Shown one piece after another: positions 32,965-41,063 of a stretch of DNA of 61,270 bases. Both the position numbers and the translations under genes were made by a program. Every line of letters starts with the position of its first letter. Positions within the stretch are counted from its first letter, which is position 1. This DNA is from Acidobacteriota bacterium (GTDB lineage Bacteria > Acidobacteriota > JAAYUB01): positions 1 through 61,270 of the forward strand of contig JAFGRT010000167.1 in NCBI GenBank assembly GCA_016935015.1, given 5' to 3'. Under the pieces are notes generated by a model. It was not told the origin of the DNA, ran no database searches, and was given only the letters and a program-made list of their open reading frames with translations.

Positions 32965-33927
32965 ATGCCGATGAGCCATTGCTCCTTCAAGATCGTGAAC
33001 GACTGTGATCTCTCGATTTATGAGCAGATCAAGAGCCAGATCATCTCCTCTCTTTACACGGGTAAAATCCAGGAAGGCGATCAGCTCCCCTCTGTGCGGG
33101 AACTGGCGGTCGAAGCCGGCGTCAATCACAAGACCATCCACAAGATCTACCGACGCTTGCAGGCCGAGAATTACATCCAGCTGATTCCGGGCAAGGGCGT
33201 GTTCGTGAAAAAGCGGGCGGAAGAGGATTTCAGCCACCTCCGCCGCGAAGCCCTGCTGACTCTGTTTCGACAAACCCAGGAAAAGGCTTCGCTGCTGGGC
33301 CTCAACGCCGAGAAATTCACCCAACTGTTTTTACGATATTGCACGGGACACGATGTGAAGCCGCTGGCCTGCATCCTGGTGGATGACGAAGAAGAAATCC
33401 TGGCATTCTCCGGTGAATTGCAACGCAAACTGAAAGTTCATCTCTACCCCGTACGCCTGGACGAGCTGGCGGACCGCCTGGATGAGGGTAATCCGGAAAT
33501 CGACGCCTTCAAGTATATCCTGACCACGTCCTGGCATCTGGAACAGGTGCAACCCTATGCGGAGCGGCTGCGGAAAAGTGTTTTGGAAATTAAACCGGCG
33601 CCCCGGATATACCAGGAAATCGTGACCTTGCTGCAGAGGCGGAACGTCGGCATCATCGTGCGGGACATGAGCACCATTCATACATCTTTCGATGTTTTCA
33701 TGAATATTTTCTATCCGTCCACCTCCCGTAAATTCATTATAACCCCGGTGGACAACGAGGAGCTGGTGGCGCGGATCGGTCGGGAAGCCGACGTGGTTTA
33801 CAGTTCACCTTTCTGCTGGAATGAAGTGCGGCAGAACATTCCGGCGGACAAGGAATTGCGAACCTTCACCGATCTGATTTCCGATGATTTCATCGCACAT
33901 CTGAAAATGCTGCAGCTCTTCGAATAG
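32965..33927 (+). CDS. GntR-family regulator with uncharacterised sensor domain
   Basis: The N-terminal winged helix (about residues 10-85) has LSIYEQIKSQI, LPSVRELA, AGVNHKTIHKIYRRLQ and PGKGVFV, the YtrA-like GntR pattern. The remaining 230 residues do not match the FCD, UTRA or aminotransferase domains and show alternating strands and helices that may bind a ligand. Start is uncertain: TTG 32944 overlaps rocD, while ATG 32965 and 32971 are alternatives. It likely controls its own operon through the palindrome at the rocD promoter. Confidence 0.82.
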   Translation: MPMSHCSFKIVNDCDLSIYEQIKSQIISSLYTGKIQEGDQLPSVRELAVEAGVNHKTIHKIYRRLQAENYIQLIPGKGVFVKKRAEEDFSHLRREALLTLFRQTQEKASLLGLNAEKFTQLFLRYCTGHDVKPLACILVDDEEEILAFSGELQRKLKVHLYPVRLDELADRLDEGNPEIDAFKYILTTSWHLEQVQPYAERLRKSVLEIKPAPRIYQEIVTLLQRRNVGIIVRDMSTIHTSFDVFMNIFYPSTSRKFIITPVDNEELVARIGREADVVYSSPFCWNEVRQNIPADKELRTFTDLISDDFIAHLKMLQLFE

Positions 33928-33941
33928 CCGAGGATACCCGC

Positions 33942-34964
33942 ATGATTTCTTCCGAATTCTGGCGGCGGTTACCGAAGACTGAGACGCACGTCCACCTGGA
34001 GGGGAGCATTTCAGTGGAACGCCTGCACCGGTTACACCGGCGGCATGGCCTGGAATGGGCATCCTGGACGCCGGCGGAAATCCGTCGCCAGCTGTCCTTT
34101 GCCACTTTTCCCCGATTCCTCGAGGCGTTTAAGAAAGTCTGTTTGGCCGTTCGTCACGAGGACGATTTCGTCCCCGTCACGGAAGATTTTTTCGACATGC
34201 TGGACCGGGAGCACATTGTTCATTGCGAGTTTTTTTACACGCCGGCTATCAGCTGGAAATTCGGTCTGTCGGCCGAAACCGTTCTGGAGAACATCCTTGC
34301 CATCGCCCGGAGGGAGGGACGCCGGAGAAGCATTTCATGGGGAATCATCCTCGACAATGTGCGGCAATTTCCCGTCGACGCGTTCCGGCGCACCCTGGCC
34401 CTGGGGCTCCGCTACCGCGACGCGGGGGTCGTGGGGATCGGCATCGGTGGTGATGAGACATGCTGCTCGCTGGAGGAGTACGCGAATCCCCTGGCGGAGG
34501 CACGGGCGGGAGGTTTGTCGGTCTATCTGCATACAGGCGAAACCGGCGATGCCGCCGCCATGCTGGCGGACCTGAAAACAGCCCGGCCCCGGCGGGTAGG
34601 CCACGGTCTGGCCGCTGCTCGCTCACCGGCAATCAGGGATTATCTGCAGGAACGAGGCGTCGTGCTGGACATTTGTCCCACCAGCAATATCCGCACCGGT
34701 GTGGTGGAAAACATTGAGGCGCATCCTTTGCGCGACATTGCCAGTCAGAACCTGCCATATACCATCAATTCCGATGATCCGGCTCTCTTTGAAACATCGT
34801 TGAGTGCGGAATACGCCCTCGTGGCGGAGAGGATTCTCAACCCCCTGTCGTTGGTGAACATGGTGAAAACACAAGAAAAAAACCCGCTGTTACCGGCGCA
34901 TGTGAAGGAGAGCCTGGCAGCAGCGGGAGTGAGGATTATCAAAGAGTTCGGTCACGGAGAGTGA
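33942..34964 (+). CDS. Adenosine deaminase family protein
   Basis: The 340-residue TIM-barrel protein has all metal and catalytic blocks: HVHLEGS near 16-22, HTGE near 200, RVGHG, CPTSNIRTG and NSDDP with the Asp pair near 280. The family includes adenosine, adenine and aminodeoxyfutalosine deaminases. The last is tempting because mqnE is 6 kb away, but the substrate cannot be fixed by eye. It lies 14 bases after the GntR gene and ends 5 bases from the convergent Fis-type gene. Confidence 0.87.
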   Translation: MISSEFWRRLPKTETHVHLEGSISVERLHRLHRRHGLEWASWTPAEIRRQLSFATFPRFLEAFKKVCLAVRHEDDFVPVTEDFFDMLDREHIVHCEFFYTPAISWKFGLSAETVLENILAIARREGRRRSISWGIILDNVRQFPVDAFRRTLALGLRYRDAGVVGIGIGGDETCCSLEEYANPLAEARAGGLSVYLHTGETGDAAAMLADLKTARPRRVGHGLAAARSPAIRDYLQERGVVLDICPTSNIRTGVVENIEAHPLRDIASQNLPYTINSDDPALFETSLSAEYALVAERILNPLSLVNMVKTQEKNPLLPAHVKESLAAAGVRIIKEFGHGE

Positions 34965-34969
34965 CGGAT

Positions 34970-35212
34970 TCAGCAATTCACCTCTTCCATTCGTTTCTTC
35001 CGTTTTTTGCGAGGATTCTGTTTGTTCAATCCGTATTTATCGTACTTGTAATTGAAAATACGGTACGTTACTTTCAAATCGTTCGCCGCTTTCAGTTTTA
35101 TCCAGTTGTTCCTTTGCAAGGCTTCAACCATCAAGAGTTTCTCGATTTCGTCGATGCGTGCTTCGAAAGACAGGTCAGGTCTCTCAAGAACATCCAGTAC
35201 TTTTTCTTTCAA
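34970..35212 (-). CDS. Small Fis-type helix-turn-helix protein
   Basis: The 80-residue protein consists of a helical N-terminus (LSFEARIDEIEKLL) and a Fis/NtrC-type helix-turn-helix (about 25-62: EALQRNNW, KAANDLKVTYRIFNYKYDKYGL), then a basic tail KKRKKR. It resembles the isolated DNA-binding module of sigma-54 activators. It is the last gene of the TPR-kinase-phosphatase operon, 26 bases after the response regulator gene, and may be the DNA-binding output or a co-regulator. That role is inference. Confidence 0.8.
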   Translation of the reverse strand: MKEKVLDVLERPDLSFEARIDEIEKLLMVEALQRNNWIKLKAANDLKVTYRIFNYKYDKYGLNKQNPRKKRKKRMEEVNC

Positions 35213-35238
35213 GGTGCCTCCTACGTGAATAAATGGAT

Positions 35239-36327
35239 TTAGTATTGCAATAAAAGCATGGTTCGATCGTCGGGATTATCGCTCTCGTTTTCGTCGAGGA
35301 TCGTCGTCATCTTTTCCAACAAATCGGCCTCACCCTTGCGGACCAGCTCACAAAAACGATCCCTGAAGAATATAAAGAAATCTTCCTCATCTTTCAAGTC
35401 CAATATTCCATCAGTGTAAAAAAAGATATGATCCTGTCTTTGCAGCACGATCTCGGCGACCTCATAATCCGCCCGGGCGAACATGCCGATACTGAGGCCG
35501 GATATTTCGTGCGAGATCAGCCGGTCTTCCGCCGGACGATAAAAAATTGGGAACGGATGACCGGCGCTGGCGCAAATCATGCGATACGGTTCGTTGCGGA
35601 TAATACTGTAAAAAGCCGTGAAATAACTTCGACCGCGCAGGATGGCGTAAAATTGCTCATTGAGCACTTTGAGCAACTCGCCGGGACTCTCATGCTCGGG
35701 AGCGAGGTTCAGGAATACCATTTTGAGCATGGCCATGATCATGGCGGAGGATACGCCGTGCCCCATGGCATCGGCCATGATGATACCCAGCGATCCATCC
35801 GGCAGATACAGAAAGTCGAAATAGTCGCCGCCGACGATACCGCCCGGAGAATAGCGAAAGGACATGGAAAAATCCGGATGTTCCAAGGCTTGCTGCGGCA
35901 GCAGGTTCTTCTGGAGGGTTCGGGCCAGCTCCTGGTCATACAGAATTTCCTTGCGGTGACTGTACTCCTTCAGTCCCTTGATGGTGATCAGTTTGAGCTC
36001 TTCAGGGTCGAAGGGCTTGGTGATGTAATAAAATGCGCCCTTTTCCATGGCCTCCACGGCGATCTTCTCCGAGCCATGGGCGGTCAGCATGACCACCTGG
36101 ATATCCGCGTCGATGGCCCTCACCGCCTCCAGCACTTCCAGGCCGTTCATGCGCGGCATGCTCAGATCGGTGATGACTACCCGGCAACCGTTTCGGCGGA
36201 CGAAGGCGACGGCCTCCTGCGGATCGGTGAACGTGGCGATTGCGTCGAACTCCTCTTCCAGGACGGCCTCGATGGTGTAGAGTACCGGGAATTCATCGTC
36301 GATGGCGATGACATTGGTCTGTGACAT
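35239..36327 (-). CDS. Response regulator with PP2C/SpoIIE-type phosphatase output
   Basis: Residues 1-120 form a receiver domain with acidic pocket near 10-11, phosphoacceptor D54 (ITDLSMPRMNG) and Lys in TKPFDP. A coiled linker (YDQELARTLQKNLLPQ) leads to a SpoIIE/RsbU-type phosphatase: GGDYFDF, MADAMGHGVSSA and FFYTDGILDL hold the metal Asp residues. Such proteins dephosphorylate an anti-sigma antagonist (STAS protein). No STAS or anti-sigma gene is nearby, so the target is encoded elsewhere. It starts 1 base after the kinase stop. Confidence 0.92.
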   Translation of the reverse strand: MSQTNVIAIDDEFPVLYTIEAVLEEEFDAIATFTDPQEAVAFVRRNGCRVVITDLSMPRMNGLEVLEAVRAIDADIQVVMLTAHGSEKIAVEAMEKGAFYYITKPFDPEELKLITIKGLKEYSHRKEILYDQELARTLQKNLLPQQALEHPDFSMSFRYSPGGIVGGDYFDFLYLPDGSLGIIMADAMGHGVSSAMIMAMLKMVFLNLAPEHESPGELLKVLNEQFYAILRGRSYFTAFYSIIRNEPYRMICASAGHPFPIFYRPAEDRLISHEISGLSIGMFARADYEVAEIVLQRQDHIFFYTDGILDLKDEEDFFIFFRDRFCELVRKGEADLLEKMTTILDENESDNPDDRTMLLLQY

Positions 36328-36328
36328 G

Positions 36329-39265
36329 TTATGGCCCTCCGGGCATGGTTTCTACAGGGAAGCGGACCTCGAAATATTTCTGATGCTCCCCATCCTGGAT
36401 CAGTGAGACCGAGCCGCCGTGCTCCTCCATGATATCCTTGACGATGGCCAATCCCAGTCCGGTGCCCGAGCCTTTGGACGTAAAGAAAGGTTCAAAAATC
36501 TTGGCATGGAGCTCCGGATCGATCAGTGGCCCGCTGTCCCACACCCGCAGGATCGCCGAGGTGGAATAAATGTCCATGAACTCCTCGGGCCGGGCCGCGA
36601 CGGTCTCCACCCGGATGCGGCCGCCCCGGGGAACGGCTTCCAGCGCGTTCTGCAACAGATTGATCAGCACCTGCTTTACCTTATCCGGATCAGCCTCCAC
36701 GATCAGGGGGCCGTCTTGCGGCACAAAATCCAGCTGGATGGCATTTTTATTGATTTCTTCGGCGTAAAGCTGCACGGTGTCTTCCACCAGCCGGTTCAGA
36801 TCGATCTCGCTTTTTTTCAGATCCGACGGCCGGACAAACCGGACGAGTTCCGAAACGACGTTTTGCAGGCGGCTTACTTCGGAATTCAGGACGTGCATGT
36901 GCCGTTTCAGCTTGTTTTCCTCCGTCAGGTGGTCCTCAACCAGCTTCCCAAGCCCTTTGATGGCCACCAGCGGATTGCGGATTTCATGGGCGATGTTGGC
37001 CGCCATCTGTCCCATCAGGGCCAGACGCTTCTGCTGATAGGAGGAATGCAGCATCGCCTTTTCCCGTTCCCGGAACATGGCGTTGTCCAGGGCGATGGCC
37101 GCCTGGCTGCACAGGATGCTCAGCACGCTCAGGTCTTCCGACGTATAGAGTTCACCCGAGAGTTTCCGTTTTAGAAGCAGAACGCCCAGCAATTCATTGC
37201 GTGAGAAGAGGGCGGCGATGACGGACACACCCAGCCGGTGGAGCCGTTCAGTTTCAACGGCCGGAAGTTCCTGAAATTTTTTATAGTTCCGCCGGTCAAA
37301 CAGTTCGATGGGCTCGCGGTTTTCCCGGATCCAGCGGACGACCTCCCAATCCAGGGGCAAATTGATTTCTTGAAGACGTTCGATTTCCGGTTCCCGGGCT
37401 GCCTTGCATTCAAGAACCTCCGTTTCCGCCTCCCGCAGCAGCACATACCCGCCGCCCAGGTGGGCCGCATCACAGATCCGGTTGAGGGTCAAATCGAGAA
37501 TGGAGGGCAGATCCATCAGATAGTTCAGCTGGCGGGAGATGTCCAGAACGAATTCCTGCGAACTCATCTGCGAGCGGTAGAAAAGCCGGTTGATCATGCG
37601 GACGACGACGTTCTTCAAGGGTTCGACCAGAAAGGCGGCCAGCATGAGGAACACCAGCATGACCCAAATATTGTCGAGATTGAGAAGGCCGTGAAGATAC
37701 TTGCCCAGGCGGATGACAATCAGGAAATAGGCAAAGAGAATGATGCCCGATACCAACGTATAGGCCAGACTCTTTTTGAAGATGGTCTCCGTGTAAAGGA
37801 CCTGTTTGCGGATGTTGCTGTAGAGCATGGTCAGAGGAATATTCAGGCCGGAAAAGACCATCAGGGCGGGCACCGCCGACAGGAGTGTTTCCGGGTATAG
37901 GGTGTTGATGAAGAATCCGCCCAGCGGCAATAAAATACCCAGTGCCAGACCGATATAGATGATCCGGAAAGGGAGTTGCTGATAGATTTCCCGTGTGCCG
38001 AGCAGAATCGAAAAGCTGTGCACCAGCAGCAGCAAAGCCACCCATACGGCTCCAATTTTCAGTGCGCTCAACAGAACGGCCGCCGGGAGGGTAGCCATGA
38101 CATAGGCCGCTCCACATAAGGCCCACCATACCGCCAGCAGGGCCCACCACCACCGGTTTTTCTTCAGGCGGTGAAGGGGAATGGGAAAATGACTGAGCAG
38201 CAGGATGAGGAGCAATGGAAACGCCGCCAGCACCGGTATCAGCCAGGGCATTTCCAGCGGCGCTCCTGGAAAGAGAATTTTCCAGTCGGCCAGAAGCAGG
38301 CAGGAAAATCCGCTGAAAAACAGGGCTTGCAGGACCGCCAGCAAGAGATCGCTCATTTGAAACAGGATCAAAGTGGAGAGTATGAAACCGAATACCAGGC
38401 AGAGCATGTACAGCAGATTGCCGGCATAGCGGCGGTCCCACTGGCTGAAGTGGATCTGGGTGATGATGGTCCGAAACTCATCTCCCGAACGGATGTTGAG
38501 GATCCATTCATCCTGGAAGGATTTGCCCCGAACATACGTGTTCACGGCGCTACTGTTCCACACGGGTTTGCCGTCGATACTCAGCAGCTGGTCACCGGCG
38601 GTGATTTTCAGATCGGTAGCGACGCGGATATCGGATATAAAGACCGGATATTTGGGATTGACCATCAGAGAAACACCGGACAGATCCTCCCGACGGATGA
38701 GCAACATACGGATCTGACCGCTGGACAAAACAACCAGTGGAAACCGATCGCTGTTTACCGGATCGGTGAAGGAAGACAAGTCCTCCCCGCTGAATCCGTC
38801 CATGGAACGACCGGCGATACTGAGCACCCGGTCGCCCGCCTTGAGCTGGGGCACTGTCGGCGCGGACAAAACCGTGACGACGGTACTCTCGGGGCGCAGG
38901 TCGATTTGGACATGGTCAAGGTTGCGCCGATCCGCTTCCAGCTTCATTTTCATGCCCTGTCGGGTCAGGGTGATTCTGGCCGTGGTCCCGGTCGGGATTT
39001 GGCTGAGGGCGGACCGCCAGTCACCGGGCGTCTGGATGGTGTGGTGATCGACAGCCAGCGGAATATCGCCCGGCTGAAAGGGCGGTGGGGCCGGATCGCC
39101 GATGACGGGCAAGGCGCGATCCTGCAGTTCAAAGCCCATATACGGCGTTTCGTTCAGATAGGAGACCATGACGAACATGGCCAGCAACACGAGCAAAGCC
39201 GGCACCAAAACAAGGCACCGCGTGAAAAAGTTCACGGCTCGCCGTTGATTCAAGACCTGGTTCAT
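36329..39265 (-). CDS. Membrane histidine kinase with PDZ-like modules and GAF domain
   Basis: The 978-residue protein has an N-terminal helix (about 14-36) and three PDZ-like repeats (about 45-110, 112-185 and 190-280, each with a GD-V/I-L-I-G core such as AGDRVLSIAGRSMDG and AGDQLLSIDGKPVWN). About eight to ten membrane helices (285-545) and a GAF-like domain (about 570-715) follow. HisKA has NIAHEIRNP (His near 760), then HATPase N box NLLQNALEA and GTGLGLAIV. The PDZ part should be periplasmic. The cognate regulator is the phosphatase one base downstream. Confidence 0.88.
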   Translation of the reverse strand: MNQVLNQRRAVNFFTRCLVLVPALLVLLAMFVMVSYLNETPYMGFELQDRALPVIGDPAPPPFQPGDIPLAVDHHTIQTPGDWRSALSQIPTGTTARITLTRQGMKMKLEADRRNLDHVQIDLRPESTVVTVLSAPTVPQLKAGDRVLSIAGRSMDGFSGEDLSSFTDPVNSDRFPLVVLSSGQIRMLLIRREDLSGVSLMVNPKYPVFISDIRVATDLKITAGDQLLSIDGKPVWNSSAVNTYVRGKSFQDEWILNIRSGDEFRTIITQIHFSQWDRRYAGNLLYMLCLVFGFILSTLILFQMSDLLLAVLQALFFSGFSCLLLADWKILFPGAPLEMPWLIPVLAAFPLLLILLLSHFPIPLHRLKKNRWWWALLAVWWALCGAAYVMATLPAAVLLSALKIGAVWVALLLLVHSFSILLGTREIYQQLPFRIIYIGLALGILLPLGGFFINTLYPETLLSAVPALMVFSGLNIPLTMLYSNIRKQVLYTETIFKKSLAYTLVSGIILFAYFLIVIRLGKYLHGLLNLDNIWVMLVFLMLAAFLVEPLKNVVVRMINRLFYRSQMSSQEFVLDISRQLNYLMDLPSILDLTLNRICDAAHLGGGYVLLREAETEVLECKAAREPEIERLQEINLPLDWEVVRWIRENREPIELFDRRNYKKFQELPAVETERLHRLGVSVIAALFSRNELLGVLLLKRKLSGELYTSEDLSVLSILCSQAAIALDNAMFREREKAMLHSSYQQKRLALMGQMAANIAHEIRNPLVAIKGLGKLVEDHLTEENKLKRHMHVLNSEVSRLQNVVSELVRFVRPSDLKKSEIDLNRLVEDTVQLYAEEINKNAIQLDFVPQDGPLIVEADPDKVKQVLINLLQNALEAVPRGGRIRVETVAARPEEFMDIYSTSAILRVWDSGPLIDPELHAKIFEPFFTSKGSGTGLGLAIVKDIMEEHGGSVSLIQDGEHQKYFEVRFPVETMPGGP

Positions 39266-39282
39266 GGAGTGTGCCGGAATTC

Positions 39283-40752
39283 CTACTTCAACGCGACGGT
39301 AATCTGCCGCAGCCGGTCGATTTCTTTCGAAATGGGTATGCCCGGGTCGGCATCCTGAAGAAGCGCCGCGCAACGGTCGAGGGCAGCTTCGGCTTCTTTC
39401 TGCCGGGAGAGGGTGGTGTAAATCTTGGCCTGAAGCACGAGAGTTTCCACGTGATTGGGATTGTATTTCAGGATAGACCGGGTGACGGCCAGCGCCCGGC
39501 TGAACTCACCTATGGCAAAATAAACCCGGGCCAGATCAGCGCGCTCGGAGAGACCTTCGAGGGGATTCGTGTTCCGGTCGTTGATCTGCTGCAGTGTGAA
39601 CAGGGCGGTGTCGAAATTACCAAGAGCGACGTTGATTTTGGCCTGGAGAAGTTCATAGGCCTGATAAAAATATTCCGAGGGAAATTTGTTCGGGTATTTT
39701 TGGGCCTGCTCTTCGATGAGTCGCTTCATGGAGTGGAGGGTCTGCTGCACCTGTTCCATCTGGCCCGACTGCAGCTGGATCTGACCCAGCAGGTCATGGT
39801 AGCCGAAATAGTCGGGGTTCATTTCCATGGCCAGCCGAATCTTGTGCTCCGCCTTTTCATAGTCCCCGGAAAACATGCATATTCTGGCGTATTCGAACAG
39901 GGCCAAGCCCTTATAATGGTCGGATTCGGATTTTTCCAGCAGCAGCAGGGCATGTTCCTTGGCCCTGGCGTACTGGCCGACGGCCGTGCAGGACCGGATC
40001 AGATGCTGATGGACAATGGTGAAATCAGGAGCGATGGCCAGGGCCGTGTCGTACTGCTCGATGGCCAGCTGGTACTGGCCGGTCATATGATAAATCTCGC
40101 CCAGACTGTCATGGGGATTGGCCCGGGCAGGGAAGGCCGCGGCATACGATTCCAGGTGACGGATGGCATTGGTCTGATCGCCCAGGTAAGAATAGGCATA
40201 TCCGAGCAGGTTGTGCGCCTGGGTCAGCCAAGGCAGGATGTCCAGCGATTTCTTGTAGAACCGGATGGCCTTCTCGAATTCACCCAGTTCTTTCTGAAAG
40301 AATGCGCCGGCGGAATAGAACACCAAGCCGTTCTCGGGATATGTGTCCAGGAATGCGTCAATTTTTTCCTTCAGCTCGGTTCGCGAAAGATTGTTGTGTT
40401 TGCGGAGAAGGGTCATGTCCAGATACAGTCGTTCACCTGGGGTGGCCACATTCAGATTGTCCAACGCTTTCTTGAAATAAAGTTTGGCCGCGTCCTCACG
40501 ACCGCGTTCTTCCCGCAGCAACTGGCTGATGGTGAACAGGGTCACGGGATTATCCGGCTGGATGCGGAGAGCTTCTTCCAGGCAGGCCTGGGCGGCTTGA
40601 AACTTTCGTTCCCAGACATATTCGTGGTGCAGAAAGATCTGTTCAAAAATCTTCTGCTGGCGGATGTCCCCGTCCCTGGCACCGGTATCCGCCGGGAGGG
40701 CAGGGCCCGCCAGAATCATGACAGCCAGCAGAAATACGATATTCTTCATCAC
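39283..40752 (-). CDS. Exported TPR-repeat protein
   Basis: A signal peptide (about residues 4-20, ending near PADTG) precedes some eight to ten tetratricopeptide repeats, seen as repeated Tyr/Ala/Leu-rich 34-residue units such as KFQAAQACLEEALRIQPDN and the GDQTNAIRHLESYAAAFPAR type. The 489-residue product is probably periplasmic and acts as a protein-protein scaffold. It is the first gene of the operon and lies 17 bases before the PDZ kinase, so it may present a ligand or partner to the PDZ modules. Confidence 0.85.
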   Translation of the reverse strand: MMKNIVFLLAVMILAGPALPADTGARDGDIRQQKIFEQIFLHHEYVWERKFQAAQACLEEALRIQPDNPVTLFTISQLLREERGREDAAKLYFKKALDNLNVATPGERLYLDMTLLRKHNNLSRTELKEKIDAFLDTYPENGLVFYSAGAFFQKELGEFEKAIRFYKKSLDILPWLTQAHNLLGYAYSYLGDQTNAIRHLESYAAAFPARANPHDSLGEIYHMTGQYQLAIEQYDTALAIAPDFTIVHQHLIRSCTAVGQYARAKEHALLLLEKSESDHYKGLALFEYARICMFSGDYEKAEHKIRLAMEMNPDYFGYHDLLGQIQLQSGQMEQVQQTLHSMKRLIEEQAQKYPNKFPSEYFYQAYELLQAKINVALGNFDTALFTLQQINDRNTNPLEGLSERADLARVYFAIGEFSRALAVTRSILKYNPNHVETLVLQAKIYTTLSRQKEAEAALDRCAALLQDADPGIPISKEIDRLRQITVALK

Positions 40753-40822
40753 CTGAACCTCGCTTCAGATCCCGCTTGTCTACGGTCGTTTCGATGGGAA
40801 AGTTTCATATTATCTTATGCTT

Positions 40823-40863
40823 TCCGCTTGCGAAATGCGGATTGTGCTCCGCTTGCCGAAATG
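40823..40863. repeat. Direct repeat pair in the divergent promoter
   Basis: TCCGCTTGCGAAATG (40823-40837) and TCCGCTTGCCGAAATG (40848-40863) are the same motif apart from one inserted C, about 25 bases apart. The second fills the spacer of the nnr promoter and the first overlaps the -35 area of the leftward promoter, as expected for paired activator or repressor sites. Confidence 0.55.
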
Positions 40864-40870
40864 GTATAAT
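40842..40870 (+). promoter_or_regulatory. Promoter of nnr
   Basis: TTGTGC (40842-40847), a 17-bp spacer and a perfect TATAAT (40865-40870). Transcription from about 40877 would give an unusually long leader of about 187 bases. Confidence 0.75.
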
Positions 40871-41063
40871 ATATTTTTACGGACAAATCGTACGGTAACG
40901 GCAAAACCTCTCATCCGGGCGTTGATTGATTCAAACATCATCCACATTCATAAAGAAAGATGCTGAAAATCAGTGTGGGTAACAGATTATCACAAGGAAC
41001 CGACATTCGGGAGTCATATTTCGGTGTTCTCGACAGCACATCAGAGAAAGAAAGGGAAGAAGC

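Larger units (their letters stand above)
40753..41063. other. Divergent intergenic control region
   Basis: These 311 bases separate the leftward TPR operon from the rightward nnr gene. They contain an excellent plus-strand promoter (40842-40870), a weaker minus-strand one (TTTCGC, 17 bp, TAATAT), a 15-base direct repeat and a leader of roughly 187 bases before nnr. The leader has no open frame I would trust and no riboswitch I recognise. Confidence 0.6.

Noticed and set aside
33942-34964. Calling the deaminase an aminodeoxyfutalosine deaminase because of nearby mqnE
   Set aside because: It is in a different operon 6 kb away with rocD and a GntR gene, and the sequence alone does not separate the subfamilies.
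39271-40869. Open frame of 532 codons on the plus strand opposite the TPR gene
   Set aside because: The minus strand has a signal peptide and regular TPR units; the plus product is low in recognisable structure and would run through the promoter region.
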